From Oscillatoria sp. CS-180 (GTDB lineage Bacteria > Cyanobacteriota > Cyanobacteriia > Phormidesmidales > Phormidesmidaceae), in assembly GCF_028330965.1 (NCBI RefSeq), contig NZ_JAQMUB010000079.1:1-64000 (forward strand): a stretch of 64,000 nucleotides of DNA, in the 5' to 3' direction. Below the pieces are notes generated by a model. It made no database searches. It saw only the letters and a program-made list of their open reading frames with translations, and was not told where the DNA came from. Made by a program: the position numbers and the translations under genes. Positions 9,501 to 19,993 of the stretch are shown one piece after another (position 1 is the stretch's first letter; every line of letters starts with the position of its first letter).

Positions 9501-9998
9501 GATTTAAAGATCGTTGATATCCACGAAGGTCTAGACAGTACAGTAATGATTTTGCAGCATCGCCTGAAAGCAGATGGCGATCGCCCCCTCATCACCCTAG
9601 CTCGTTACTATGGCAATCTGCCGCTCGTGGAATGCTATGCAGGTAAGCTCAACCAGGTGTTCATGAATCTTTTGAGCAATGCAATTGATGCCCTTGAGGA
9701 GCAATGTCACCAGGGCCATCAAAACCAATCGCCTACCATTGCCATCACTACACGATTCCACCCACCCACTCAAATCCAGATTACTATTGCTGACAACGGT
9801 CCTGGTATTTCTCGCGAAAACCGTCAGCGCATCTTTGAACCTTTTTACACCACCAAGCCTATTGGTAAAGGAACGGGCATTGGACTATCTATTAGCTATC
9901 AGATCGTCACTGAAAATCATCTTGGCACCCTGGACTGTGACTCAGAAATTGGGCGAGGAACTGCATTTCACATCACCATTCCGACCCAACAGTCATAG
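6573..9998 (+). CDS. Multi-PAS histidine kinase with cyanobacteriochrome-like GAF domain
   Basis: This 1141-residue sensor kinase has five PAS/PAC units in series (about 12-125, 145-265, 285-405, 415-535 and 548-665), one GAF domain (about 680-845), a coiled coil and a kinase core. The phosphoacceptor is His889 in GVAHEINNP. N, G1 and G2 motifs follow (NLLSNAIDAL, DNGPGIS, GKGTGIGLS). The GAF has phytochrome-family marks (RVLVYRF, RAELIAPIW, LWGLLIAHEC). It also has Cys748 in a DICC string and Cys776 in RCYVRY, 28 residues apart. This is the spacing of the DXCF and canonical bilin cysteines in TePixJ (494 and 522). It may thus bind a bilin and sense light; that is inference. There is no membrane segment, so it should be cytoplasmic. 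No response regulator is adjacent. Confidence 0.9.
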   Translation: MSNDRPNECNLSTTMMVTSELLHQALNGVSTAIYIKDREQRLLFVNDACCKLLGRSRNQLLNALESEMLPSTMALQLQAQDQAMLQGNAAIAAEPKVIMLHLPNGRCQTVTRRVELAAQGEHILCFLEDAEPNSPPSEQTAILQAPLWQIPQVHTLLSNVPAAIYQLYRQADGTLRFTFISPGASEIFGIAPNTVGTHVDHVLARIHSLDRSTFDQSLACSAETLEFWLWEGRYYQPDGETGWIQTAARPHGLPDGGVVWNGLLMDITDRKQAEAATIEQAVMEQALADNEARFQTITETIPGALIQFRVQEDNYFVDFVSDRIQDIVGLTPNTLMANANALLERIHPMDSQRLQDTIKEAVAHISAWQFEGRIVTPRGRSRWWRIDAMPLPHLQNGVVFCGVILDTTNRKAIEEAYRENERQLRMALNVSGMGVWTWDIATDQMIWKTEPGTLFSTTGVSFCDTFEAYLQNVHVDDRAVVKMAISQALKVGQDYQIEYRLLLSNGDVRWVGERSGIWRDPDGFVLGLMGTVVDITSRKSAITALRDSEERNRTLINNIPGAVYRCQADKTWTLVFMSDAILDITGYPASHSIHKKDWALIHPDDYAQVKQVISQAIAQGQPFAMEYRIFHANGSIRWVEEAGQPVLNETGTVHLLDGVVTDITRRKESENRSRELAHREGLINRISTQIRDSLELMPILQTTAQTVRSQLKTDRVLVYRFREDGSGEVVVEEATSQWRLSLNDLDICCHEMLAQRYETERVSAIDDIYTPELNRCYVRYCENLQIRAELIAPIWLKRRLWGLLIAHECEAARCWNNTEIELLIALSGQVGIAIGQADLYRQATENAARARQKAEDLEATLAELRQTQAKLVQTEKMSSLGQLVAGVAHEINNPVSFIDGNIPYAARYAQGLLQLIEQYQAAYPKPSSAISSLREDIDLDFLTEDFPKLLNSMRIGAERIKNIVTSLRTFSRTDEADLKIVDIHEGLDSTVMILQHRLKADGDRPLITLARYYGNLPLVECYAGKLNQVFMNLLSNAIDALEEQCHQGHQNQSPTIAITTRFHPPTQIQITIADNGPGISRENRQRIFEPFYTTKPIGKGTGIGLSISYQIVTENHLGTLDCDSEIGRGTAFHITIPTQQS

Positions 9999-10083
9999 CG
10001 AAACGATGCAAGACTAGTAGTGACAGACTGTTCAATGCAATTGAAGCGTTCAGCAAACCCTAGAACTCACTCAGATTCCTATT

Positions 10084-10896
10084 TCATCCTTCTGCTTTGT
10101 GCTGCAAGTGGGCGATCGCCTCAATTTTTGCGGGTGTTAGTGCGCTGAGAGAGGGTAATACCACTTTGGCTCCAGCTGCTGTGAGGCGATCGCTGTAGTC
10201 TGCGGCATAGACCGTCCCGGCTCTCACAACATGGGGCGGCAAGATGCCCACTCCAATCCATTCCCGCTCAGGACGCTGTTGACAGGCATGTAACACTGTT
10301 TGCATGTCAGCAACAGTATCCCCTGCATATAGCACAGGAACTACTTCATGGTCAGGATTCAGCTGGTCTGCCATCTGAAAGAGTCCAGTCGGATCGGGTT
10401 TTCCAGGGGCATCATGCATCGCTATCAATAGCGGAGCCGCTAAGCCAATGCGATTTTTCAACACGAACAAGGCCGATCCTCGGGTTGCCCCGCTAAAAAA
10501 TCCCCAAGCGACTTGACCTTGGGTGAGCTGCTCGAAGTAGGAGGCTTGTATTAAAAGCGGTTCCTCGGCAATATAGCCCGTCCACTGAGTGGGATCATCC
10601 AGCACTGGGCCGCGATAGCGTTTCTGAAAGAAGTCTACGAGTGCTTCAAACTCTAGCTTCACCTCAGAGCGCGATTTTGCCTGAGATTCAAAATAGCGAT
10701 AAATCAATTCTTGCGATGCGTCCCAATCGTTGTTCCAAGCACCTTCTGACTTGAGAGCATCAATGTCTTCAGAGGTCGGGCGATAGCAATTATCGGTATA
10801 CCGCTCAACAGTGTCAGCCAGAGCACGACGATACGAACCGCTGACATCTCGAATGACGCCATCAATATCAAAAATCGCGATCGCCTTCAAACCCAC
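10084..10896 (-). CDS. HAD-superfamily phosphatase (TIGR01548-like)
   Basis: A 270-residue HAD subfamily IA hydrolase. Motif I is FDIDGVIRD near the N terminus, followed by the GAWNNDWD string typical of the cyanobacterial TIGR01548 group. Later there is a motif II Ser/Thr region (GFFSGATRGS), a conserved KPDP and a motif IV region YAGDTVADM. The start is GTG at 10896, with AAAGGA eight bases upstream. It should be a Mg-dependent cytoplasmic phosphatase; the substrate is unknown. It faces the upstream PSRP-3 gene divergently. Confidence 0.85.
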   Translation of the reverse strand: MGLKAIAIFDIDGVIRDVSGSYRRALADTVERYTDNCYRPTSEDIDALKSEGAWNNDWDASQELIYRYFESQAKSRSEVKLEFEALVDFFQKRYRGPVLDDPTQWTGYIAEEPLLIQASYFEQLTQGQVAWGFFSGATRGSALFVLKNRIGLAAPLLIAMHDAPGKPDPTGLFQMADQLNPDHEVVPVLYAGDTVADMQTVLHACQQRPEREWIGVGILPPHVVRAGTVYAADYSDRLTAAGAKVVLPSLSALTPAKIEAIAHLQHKAEG

Positions 10897-11028
10897 TGCT
10901 CATGTCCTTTGGTATCTCTGGCCTACATCATGTCATATGGAGGCCGGATCTCCAGGGCATCAATTTTTCCACCGTAGCTATACGATTTGAGATATCATGG
11001 AGAACTGTTGTCTTGAAAGGGGGTTGCG

Positions 11029-11352
11029 GTGGAGGTTGCTGCGTTAGAAACTGATGCCAGATTTGTCCTTAAGGTTCTTTGGCTAGATAAAGATGTTGCG
11101 CTGGCGGTTGATCAAGTTGTAGGTAAGGGCACAAGTCCTTTGACTGCATATTTCTTTTGGCCTCGCAATGATGCTTGGGAGCAGATGAAGACTGAGCTAG
11201 AAAATAAAAGCTGGATTTCTGAAGAAGAGCGCGTAGATTTGCTCAACAAAGCTACCGAAATTATCAATTATTGGCAGGAAGAAGGTAAGGGTAAGCCCAT
11301 GCGGGTTGCTCAGGAGAAGTTCAAGAGCGTTTTGTTCACAGGTAGTTCGTAG
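11029..11352 (+). CDS. ycf65: Plastid-type ribosomal protein PSRP-3 (Ycf65)
   Basis: A 107-residue protein matching the PSRP-3/Ycf65 family, a small-subunit ribosomal protein of cyanobacteria and plastids. Recognisable strings are [36 protein letters not shown] and [16 protein letters not shown]. The start is GTG at 11029, preceded by AAAGGGGG. The length is normal for the family. The gene stands alone and ends before a perfect hairpin shared with the convergent ATP synthase genes. Confidence 0.9.
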   Translation: MEVAALETDARFVLKVLWLDKDVALAVDQVVGKGTSPLTAYFFWPRNDAWEQMKTELENKSWISEEERVDLLNKATEIINYWQEEGKGKPMRVAQEKFKSVLFTGSS

Positions 11353-11472
11353 GTCAGCGGCTATCCACGTTAGTTCACTGTGCGAGAATGCAAAGCCTGC
11401 ACTCGGTTCAACGCTCATCTACAAGACGCTGGATGACTCCTCCAACTTAAATCCTAAAGTCATTGACTCATG

Positions 11473-11504
11473 AAAGGGGTGGTAGACACATCTACCACCC
11501 CTTT
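11473..11504. terminator. Bidirectional hairpin terminator
   Basis: AAAGGGGTGGTAGA (11473-11486) and its exact complement (11491-11504) form a perfect 14-bp stem with a CACA loop. The stem ends in A and T runs, so it can act for both the PSRP-3 gene (plus) and atpC (minus), which converge on it. Confidence 0.75.
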
Positions 11505-11548
11505 GGCATAGCTATGAGATTTCCTCGGTTTTGAGCAACCGACAGAAG

Positions 11549-11959
11549 CTATTCAGGACTACCGCCTGCTGCCTGAAAGCGTGCTCGCGCTCGTTGCAGA
11601 GCTTGACGCGCTTCTAAGGATGCTCGTCGGTCGTCCGATGAGGTTGCGCCCATCTTTGCTTGTGCCGCTTCATACTCAGAACGCGCTGCGTCTTTGTCAA
11701 TGCCGTCACCCCGCTCGGCACCTCTGACGAGAATGGTGACTTCGTTTTCATCAACCTCAGCGAACCCACCCATGAGCGCGATCGCCACCCAGTTTTTGTC
11801 AGGTCGCACTCGCATGACCCCGACATCCAGGGCGGTCATCAGCGGGGCATGACCACTTAAAATACCCAATTGCCCAGTGGTGCTAGGCAAGATAACCTCT
11901 TCAGCTTCAGCATCCCAGACTGTTTTGTCTGGAGCTATTACGCGCACGGTTAGAGACAT
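11549..11959 (-). CDS. atpC: ATP synthase F1 epsilon subunit
   Basis: A 136-residue protein beginning [20 protein letters not shown], the standard epsilon-subunit start, followed by the beta-sandwich string [21 protein letters not shown] and a C-terminal helical hairpin ([26 protein letters not shown]). It belongs to the central stalk of the thylakoid F1Fo ATP synthase and inhibits ATP hydrolysis. In plastid-style naming it is atpE. It lies 88 bases after the beta-subunit gene, as usual in cyanobacteria, where these two form an operon apart from the other subunits. Confidence 0.97.
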   Translation of the reverse strand: MSLTVRVIAPDKTVWDAEAEEVILPSTTGQLGILSGHAPLMTALDVGVMRVRPDKNWVAIALMGGFAEVDENEVTILVRGAERGDGIDKDAARSEYEAAQAKMGATSSDDRRASLEARQALQRARARFQAAGGSPE

Positions 11960-12047
11960 CGTGAATTAAACCGCTCTTTTGAAAACGATAAGTGTTGCAT
12001 TAAAACTAGCGTCGGCTTCCAAGACAGAAGCCGACCCTTCCATCCCA

Positions 12048-13517
<1,470 letters not shown>

Positions 13518-13717
13518 TCAGCTGTTCTGGCCGCTTTCTAAAGACAACATTAGGTTTTCGCAGCGCCATCTAACACATTATCACTGAACGTGCTACTTCT
13601 TAGCGATCGCCTCTCGCAAGTTTCGGGACTTTCCTGCCCTTCGCTCACTGGGCCCTTAAGCAGACGATTACTTTGTCGACTTAGTGTTATAAGGTCAAAG
13701 TGAAATTGGAATAAAGC

Positions 13718-15859
13718 GTGATGACTCCAGTGTCTTCAAGCAAGGAGCTGAGCGATCCTCAGTATTACTTCAATCGAGAATTGAGCTGGTTGAAATTTAA
13801 CGATCGCGTTCTGCACGAAGCGATCGATCCACGAACTCCCTTTTTGGAGCGACTCAAATTCATCGCGATTTATAGCTCTAACCTAGACGAATTCTTTATG
13901 GTGCGGGTTTCTGGTCTGATGGACCAGGTGAGTGAGGGGGTTCAGTCACAAACGATAGATGGACTGACTCCCGGTGAAGCCATTCAGGCAGTACGGAAGC
14001 ACGTCAAGCCTCAACTGCGACAGCAGCATTCCTTATTCCAGGAGGAGTTACGACCTCAACTCAAAGATCACGATATCTTTCTGTTGAATTACGACCAGTT
14101 CAATGACGCCCAAAAAGACTACCTACAGCATTATTTTGAAAGTCAAATTTTTCCTGTACTCACGCCTTTGAGCGTTGACCCTGCCCATCCATTCCCACGG
14201 CTCTCCAATCTCAGCTTGAACTTGGCCGCCGCAGTCACTGATCCAGAAACGGAGATCCAAAAGTTTGCTCGCATCAAAGTCCCGAATAACCTACCGCGTT
14301 TTATTGGCTTGCCCGAAGAGCTGTCCAAAGTAGGGGGCGCTGACCCGGTTTGGATAGGGACAACCTTAGAAGAGATCATTGCCAACAACCTGAATTACCT
14401 TTTCCCAGGCATGGAAATCTCTGGTCGGTATCTGTTTCGTATTACGCGCAACGCCGACTTCACGATTCGCGAGGATGATGCCGATGATCTGCTAGTTGCG
14501 ATTGAAGAAGAAATCAGCAAACGGCGTTTAGATGGATTTGTTTGCCGCTTGGAAGTAGAAGAATCGATGCCCGAGGAACTGCGTCAAGGATTGATGCAAG
14601 AACTGAACGTCAATCAGGCCGACATTTATGAATTGCAGGGCGTCCTTAATCTAAAGGACTTATTCTTCTTCCTATCGATGCCGCTGCCTCATCTGAAAGA
14701 TGCTCCTTGGAAGGCGGTTGTTCCTCCCCGTTTAAAGGACGTCGAACGAGGCGAAAAAAGCATCTTCAACGCTATTCGAGGGGCAGATATCTTGCTCCAT
14801 CATCCCTATGAATCCTTTGCGTCTTCAGTGCAACTGTTCATTGCCCACGCAGCTCACGACCCACATGTTCTGACCATCAAGATAACGCTCTATCGCACAT
14901 CAGGAGATTCGCCTATCGTGCAGTCGCTGATTGCGGCAGCAGAAAACGGGAAGCAAGTTGTCGCTTTAGTTGAACTCAAGGCTCGCTTTGATGAGCAAAA
15001 CAATATTATCTGGGCGCGCAAGTTAGAGGATGCTGGGGTCCATGTAGTGTATGGCGTTGTTGGTCTCAAAACGCATACTAAGACGACCCTAGTAGTACGG
15101 CGAGAGGGCGATCGCATTCGCCGCTATGTCCACATTGGGACGGGCAACTACAATCCCAAAACGTCCAAACTCTATACTGATCTGGGTCTCCTCAGCTGTC
15201 GAGAGGCCTTGGGGGCAGACTTAACGGATCTCTTCAACTTTTTGACGGGTTATTCTCGACAAACCAATTATCGCAAGCTGCTGGTTGCGCCGCTTACTCT
15301 ACGACAGGGCATGGTCAAGCTGATTGAACGGGAAATTCAGCATGTCGTAGCGGGTAAGGAGGGACGCATTATCGCCAAGATGAATTCTCTCGTGGATCAG
15401 AATATGATTCAGGCGCTTTATCGAGCATCGCAGGTTGGAGTTGAAATCGATTTGATCATACGCGGTATCTGCTGCTTGCGACCTGGCGTGGCAGGGATAA
15501 GCGATCGCATTCGCGTCATCAGTATCATTGGCCGCTACCTCGAACACGCCCGTATTTTCTACTTTGCTAACGATGGAGACGAAGAATTCTATGCGGGGAG
15601 TGCAGACTGGATGCCGCGCAATTTAGATCGACGGGTAGAGGCAGTAACGCCAGTACTCGAACCCGCAGCCATTCAGGAACTGAAAGATATCTTAGATATC
15701 ATGCTGACGGACAATCGGCAGGCTTGGGAACTGGGTGAAGACGGCAACTTCACCCAGCGATCGCCAGGAGAAGACGGGGATGTTCGCAATACTCACGATC
15801 TTTTAATGGAACGAGCGGCTAAGCGCGATCGGGGTGGCACGATTGACAATATTAGCTAG
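13718..15859 (+). CDS. ppk1: Polyphosphate kinase 1
   Basis: A 713-residue PPK1, which makes polyphosphate from ATP reversibly. The N-terminal FNRELSWLKFNDRVL is typical. The catalytic region includes LYRTSGDSP, ELKARFDEQNNI, the histidine in GLKTHTK (the likely phosphohistidine site) and HIGTGNYNPKTSKLYTD. It is divergent from atpD across about 220 bases; whether ATP synthesis and polyphosphate storage are co-regulated is not shown by the sequence. The length is as expected for bacterial PPK1. Confidence 0.96.
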   Translation: MMTPVSSSKELSDPQYYFNRELSWLKFNDRVLHEAIDPRTPFLERLKFIAIYSSNLDEFFMVRVSGLMDQVSEGVQSQTIDGLTPGEAIQAVRKHVKPQLRQQHSLFQEELRPQLKDHDIFLLNYDQFNDAQKDYLQHYFESQIFPVLTPLSVDPAHPFPRLSNLSLNLAAAVTDPETEIQKFARIKVPNNLPRFIGLPEELSKVGGADPVWIGTTLEEIIANNLNYLFPGMEISGRYLFRITRNADFTIREDDADDLLVAIEEEISKRRLDGFVCRLEVEESMPEELRQGLMQELNVNQADIYELQGVLNLKDLFFFLSMPLPHLKDAPWKAVVPPRLKDVERGEKSIFNAIRGADILLHHPYESFASSVQLFIAHAAHDPHVLTIKITLYRTSGDSPIVQSLIAAAENGKQVVALVELKARFDEQNNIIWARKLEDAGVHVVYGVVGLKTHTKTTLVVRREGDRIRRYVHIGTGNYNPKTSKLYTDLGLLSCREALGADLTDLFNFLTGYSRQTNYRKLLVAPLTLRQGMVKLIEREIQHVVAGKEGRIIAKMNSLVDQNMIQALYRASQVGVEIDLIIRGICCLRPGVAGISDRIRVISIIGRYLEHARIFYFANDGDEEFYAGSADWMPRNLDRRVEAVTPVLEPAAIQELKDILDIMLTDNRQAWELGEDGNFTQRSPGEDGDVRNTHDLLMERAAKRDRGGTIDNIS

Positions 15860-16330
15860 TCTGAGTTTGGAATAAGAAGATATATAGCCCTGTGCAGATA
15901 GGTCAAGTCCATCTCAGTGTCTTAAGAGAGCAGGGAATAGGGAAGAGGACATGGGGTGTGCTTGATGCAAGTGCATGCCGCTATAGCTTTGGCTATTTGG
16001 GATTTTGTACCCAACAGCATCCGATGCTGAGCTTAGGGGATCTCCAGAAGAGAATTGACCGCTGGTAAGGTGTCATTAGCGCAGCGTAATGCACCATAGC
16101 CAAGTAGCTTTATTGTCAGAAGTCTACTTATGTCAGGTGACTCGCCGTTTTGTCCTAACGCAATTGGCGATCGCATAACGGGCGTAACAGAAGAGTTTGA
16201 GCGCTACTCGGCAATCCCCGATGCATTATGGTATCAGGAATAGATTGAGGAATCCTTACGTCCAGTGATACTGGTCGCTAACCCTCCTTACAATAGATCC
16301 CGTTTGTTGAAATCATCCCAGGAGACTCCC
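15860..16330. other. Spacer with a long variant of the dispersed repeat
   Basis: There is no supported gene. The interval contains an expanded reverse-strand copy of the dispersed repeat family. GTACCCAACAGCATCCG at 16008, CACCATAGCC near 16092 and the core at 16138-16174 all have counterparts in the copies at 42180 and 58229. An in-frame GTG at 16265 would extend the next gene, but a better ribosome site supports the start at 16331. Confidence 0.5.
16138..16174 (-). repeat. Dispersed intergenic repeat, copy A
   Basis: Read on the minus strand it gives GTTAGGACAAAACGGCGAG, close to the core of copy C (42180). On the plus strand it is followed by AATTGGCGATCGC, exactly as in copy D (58229-58309). 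The wider match probably starts near 16008. Confidence 0.65.
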
Positions 16331-17167
16331 TTGAAATCTCAATCGCTCGGTTGGCAACCGGTTGCACTAGCCTTTGTAGCGCTGGCGCTGTTTGCAGTTG
16401 CCTCTAGTAGTTTTGTCATCATAAACCCTGGTCAGGCAGGCGTACTCAGTGTTTTGGGTAAGGCACAAGATGGGGCATTGCTAGAAGGTGTTCACTTCAA
16501 GCCACCCGTTGTTTCGGTGGTGGATGTGTACGATGTCACCGTGCAGAAGTTTGAAGTTCCGGCTCAAAGCTCCACCAAGGATTTGCAAGATCTGTCTGCC
16601 CGTTTTGCTATTAACTTTCGCCTAGATCCCAGCGAGGTCGTCACCGTTCGCCGGACTCAAGGCACCTTGGCAAACATTGTGTCTAAAATCATCGCGCCCC
16701 AAACTCAAGAATCCTTCAAAATTGCTGCGGCTCGGCGAACAGTCGAAGAGGCCATTACCAAGCGAGAAGATCTAAAGGAGGATTTTGATGAGGCACTGGG
16801 TGCCCGACTTGATAAGTACGGCATCATCGTACTCGATACCAGCGTTGTTGACCTTCAGTTTTCGCCAGAGTTTGCTCGGGCTGTGGAAGAAAAGCAGATT
16901 GCTGAACAGCGTGCACGTCGAGCCGTGTATGTCGCCCAGGAAGCGGAACAGGAAGCTCAGGCTGAAGTTAACCGAGCAAAAGGTCGGGCTGAAGCTCAGA
17001 GACTGTTAGCTGAAACCTTGAAAGCTCAAGGGGGTGAACTTGTTTTGCAGAAAGAGGCGATCGAAGCCTGGAAAGAGGGCGGCGCACAAATGCCTCGTGT
17101 ATTGGTAACCGGCGGACAATCCTCAAGCGTTCCATTCATTTTCAACATGGCTGATCTCCAGGAATAA
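16331..17167 (+). CDS. Prohibitin-like SPFH/Band 7 membrane protein
   Basis: A 278-residue protein with one N-terminal membrane helix (about residues 10-30, VALAFVALALFAVASSSFVI), an SPFH/PHB domain (about 33-215) and a long charged helix (EEKQIAEQRARRAVYVAQEAEQEAQAE region). It resembles prohibitin, which forms ring scaffolds in membranes and influences protein quality control. The start is TTG at 16331 because AGGAG lies six bases before it; the GTG at 16265 lacks such a site. A strong hairpin follows. It stands alone. Confidence 0.88.
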   Translation: MKSQSLGWQPVALAFVALALFAVASSSFVIINPGQAGVLSVLGKAQDGALLEGVHFKPPVVSVVDVYDVTVQKFEVPAQSSTKDLQDLSARFAINFRLDPSEVVTVRRTQGTLANIVSKIIAPQTQESFKIAAARRTVEEAITKREDLKEDFDEALGARLDKYGIIVLDTSVVDLQFSPEFARAVEEKQIAEQRARRAVYVAQEAEQEAQAEVNRAKGRAEAQRLLAETLKAQGGELVLQKEAIEAWKEGGAQMPRVLVTGGQSSSVPFIFNMADLQE

Positions 17168-17194
17168 GTCCAAAAGCGATCTGCCTACAAAATG

Positions 17195-17232
17195 AGAACC
17201 CCAACGAGAGCGTAGGATCTCGTTGGGGTTCT
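17195..17232 (+). terminator. Hairpin terminator after SPFH gene
   Basis: A perfect 15-bp stem: AGAACCCCAACGAGA at 17195-17209 and its complement at 17218-17232, with an eight-base loop. No long T-tract follows, so efficiency is uncertain. The next gene is on the opposite strand and converges, so it may serve both. Confidence 0.65.
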
Positions 17233-17262
17233 CTGTTGCACTCGATGGCTGTTATCAGTTCT

Positions 17263-17318
17263 GGTAGGACAAGATAGCGAGCCATTTGGCGATCGCTACC
17301 CAGATACCACTGGATGCT
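17263..17318 (+). repeat. Dispersed intergenic repeat, copy B
   Basis: The core GGTAGGACAAGATAGCGAGC matches copy C at 42180 with few differences, and the similarity continues more weakly for about 35 bases (CCATTTGG..CCCAGATACCACTGGATG). It lies between two convergent genes. Confidence 0.7.
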
Positions 17319-17344
17319 CTAGCCTCAGTGCCTTAAGCTAGAAT

Positions 17345-19285
17345 TCAACGCTTGCGCAGATCTTGCTGGATAGTGTCCAGTTCTTTGAGCGCGCCTGAAA
17401 TCATATCTTGGCTCAATCTGGGTTCACGAGCAGAGGTCTCTTGCTTGCGCTCCTTATAAGTTGACTTACTATCTTCGTCATTCCCAGAGATATTGTCGTC
17501 TGAAGGATAAGAAACAAATGGCTCAGAAAAGGCCGCTGTTGGTTCTGTTAAGTCGCTGACCGGCTTTTGATCATGCTCAGATGGGATTGCCAGCACATCA
17601 TCCGTCATGTCGATCAAAGCATCCTGATCCGCCGTCACTGTGCTGGTTGCAGTCTGAGGAAACTCAACCCGGTTGGCTGATAATGGCTCAACGTCTTCGG
17701 GTTGGGGAGAATGATTCAACTGCTCCACATCTGCCGAAGCCGCTTCTGACCACGGTTCAGGTGTTGTCTTGAAAGGCTGATTTGAAGCAGGTTCTAGTCC
17801 CTCGCTTGCCGCTGGAGGTTGGGGAATCATACCCTTTTCCCTGGGGTCTGAGGTAGCTGTCAACAAGGAACTTTCTGCATCAGCAATCGTGTCTGGCAGT
17901 TCTGATTGCTTCAATGCTGGCAGCTGTTCACCTTCAGAAGGCGGTTGGGAAGAAGGCGGCTGAGGTGCTGATGATACTGACGGAGCTTCCTGCTGAACGA
18001 TCGCGGGCGGCTGACTAGCGGCGGGCGCCGGCTCTCCAAACAAGAAATTGAGGGCTACATCATCAGAGTTTTCTAATGCTTCAGTCGTTCCCTGCATCAT
18101 CGGCTGAAGCACTTCTTGGATGGCTACCTCACGGGTGTCTGCGACTTGGGCAGAACGACTGATCGGGCTAGTTGCTGAGATAGCGCGGGTGATCGCATGA
18201 GCCCGTCGTTCCTGATCGCTGTGGATGGAGTAAATGTTGTTCCCTAAACCAGGCGCATTCCACCGTTGAGTATCCGGATCGATAAACGATCGCGTGCGGG
18301 CCCAAATAATGGCTTCTGATCCCTCCATACCCAGAGCTTGGGCTTCTTTAAGCCAATCGATATAGCCACCCCGATCTAACGCAGCCAGGGGTGCTTGGTT
18401 GGCCAGATCGATGCCGTTCAAAAGCTCCTCGTCAGAAAGCTCTAGCCCTTTAGTCTGGGCCTTACGCTGCAACACTTCCGTTTGTCGCTGTAGTCGCCGC
18501 ATTTGCTTGTCGTCGGCTTCTTCAGGGTTTTGAGCACCGTGCTGATAGGAGAACGTCCCCAGATTCCATACGCCATTCCCTGGATCGACGTGGCCAAAGT
18601 AAGCAGGGGTTTTGTGTCCCTCTGGAGTCCGTGTTCCTTCGGCACTGCCCACAGCGCGAGCTACCAAGGAATCGGTCCCGCCGTCAAACAGCGTTTGAAC
18701 ACTGCTCCAAGTACTATCGACTGATGCTGTTAAAGCGTCATTCCGAACGTGTGATTTACTAACCGAGTCGGATGAGTTCAAGCTAGGAGCAACGTCGGCA
18801 ATCGTTTCAGCTGCCTCAGTTTCTGCACCAAAGTCAAGCTCCAAATTGAACGCTAGCGTATCGTCGATCGCTTCCTGAGGCGCGTTTTCTTCCAAATCAG
18901 CCTCGGGGGCTTGAGGAATTTTGGGAAAGTTGCCCGCTATCTGAACTGGAGTTGGCGGCGGTGCGGGTAGCAGCTCTTGCACCGACTGAGTAGCGCCCAG
19001 TGCCAAAGCATCAAGCCCACCGTAGACGCCGTTGGGCCGTGTCGTTTCGCTAGAAATAGGCGGATTTTCGGCACCTGCTGGTATTGCTAGCGGAGCCTCC
19101 GGATCCACCTCAACCACAGAGACATCGATAGTTTGTGCTTCAGCAGCATCCTCTGTGATGTCATCGCTACCAGCAGGTTCCAGATCAAACGAAAGCGCAA
19201 TTTCATCTTCGGCTCTAGCTGTGGTACCAAGGCCTACCGTGAATGCTAGGGTTCCAAGGGTTAATAGGACTTTGGAGGGTTTCAT
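17345..19285 (-). CDS. Exported proline-rich protein of unknown function
   Basis: A 646-residue protein with a clear signal peptide (MKPSKVLLTLGTLAFTVGLG, then a TARA-E cleavage site). Long low-complexity stretches rich in Pro, Ser, Glu and Ala (about 40-190 and 395-600) flank a folded-looking core at about 225-380. The core has GHVDPGNGVWNLGTFSYQHG, a charged helix, and IDWLKEAQALG..AIIWARTRSF. I do not recognise the family. The GHVDPGNG..GTFSYQHG string could belong to a catalytic domain, but I cannot name one. It is the last of four minus-strand genes for envelope-type proteins. Confidence 0.8.
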   Translation of the reverse strand: MKPSKVLLTLGTLAFTVGLGTTARAEDEIALSFDLEPAGSDDITEDAAEAQTIDVSVVEVDPEAPLAIPAGAENPPISSETTRPNGVYGGLDALALGATQSVQELLPAPPPTPVQIAGNFPKIPQAPEADLEENAPQEAIDDTLAFNLELDFGAETEAAETIADVAPSLNSSDSVSKSHVRNDALTASVDSTWSSVQTLFDGGTDSLVARAVGSAEGTRTPEGHKTPAYFGHVDPGNGVWNLGTFSYQHGAQNPEEADDKQMRRLQRQTEVLQRKAQTKGLELSDEELLNGIDLANQAPLAALDRGGYIDWLKEAQALGMEGSEAIIWARTRSFIDPDTQRWNAPGLGNNIYSIHSDQERRAHAITRAISATSPISRSAQVADTREVAIQEVLQPMMQGTTEALENSDDVALNFLFGEPAPAASQPPAIVQQEAPSVSSAPQPPSSQPPSEGEQLPALKQSELPDTIADAESSLLTATSDPREKGMIPQPPAASEGLEPASNQPFKTTPEPWSEAASADVEQLNHSPQPEDVEPLSANRVEFPQTATSTVTADQDALIDMTDDVLAIPSEHDQKPVSDLTEPTAAFSEPFVSYPSDDNISGNDEDSKSTYKERKQETSAREPRLSQDMISGALKELDTIQQDLRKR

Positions 19286-19461
19286 GGCAAAGTTAGCGGA
19301 TGAAAGAAATGAGGTCGATGGGGCAAACCAGTTTTTGAGACAGCAACACGTCGAAGACAGTAACGAGAGTCCAATGGACTTTCAAATGGAGCATCAGCCA
19401 GCTCTAAACCACTCAAGATTGGCCGAGTAGAAGCGGTCATAAGACGAAACGAGACAGCCAG

Positions 19462-19944
19462 TCAATAGCGTTCAAGCGATCGCTCTAGCACATAGGTCGA
19501 GGGTTCAACAATCGCCCATGTTCCCTCAGGTTGCCGCCGCAGGGTGGCGAAATGAAGATAATCGGCAGATCCCATTGATTCTCCCCGCTCCACCAGTCCA
19601 ATACGCGGTCGTTTAATACCGCAGAATCGAAACAAATAGGCAGGGACTTCAGGTGATGAGAAAAAAACGCAGTTCTGCTCGTTGGCGGCAGTTTGAACCT
19701 CGCCATCAAAGGGTGCTCTCACCCGTGCGCCCCTCAGGTGAACCGAAACATCGCCTAGCCCGGCAACAATCTTGAAGCCCTCTATGACATCACCTAGATC
19801 GAGTTCCCAAGATTGATCCAGCGCTACCGAGCGAGATGATGCAACCGCCTCTTCGCGGCAACTGGTCAAAGTGACTCCCAAGCCAATACACATCACGACT
19901 GTCAGGCTCCACCTAGCAACTGAACCGATTCTCAGCGACCCCAT
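19462..19944 (-). CDS. Putative lipoprotein
   Basis: About 160 residues, starting at ATG 19944, which has GGGAG five bases upstream. The N-terminal helix WSLTVVMCIGLGVTLTSC ends in an LTSC lipobox, so Cys should be lipidated. A longer frame starting at 20028 would overlap the previous gene and hide the lipobox. The mature part has beta-rich strings (VHLRGARVRAPFDGEVQ) and a lone FCGIKRPRIGLVERGE motif. I do not recognise the family. The 'RAPFDGEV' string recalls biotinyl/lipoyl-like hairpin folds, but that is weak. Confidence 0.65.
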   Translation of the reverse strand: MGSLRIGSVARWSLTVVMCIGLGVTLTSCREEAVASSRSVALDQSWELDLGDVIEGFKIVAGLGDVSVHLRGARVRAPFDGEVQTAANEQNCVFFSSPEVPAYLFRFCGIKRPRIGLVERGESMGSADYLHFATLRRQPEGTWAIVEPSTYVLERSLERY

Positions 19945-19993
19945 CTGCTCTCCCAGTGCAACCTGAATAGAGTTGTCTAGACAGTGGCGCAGC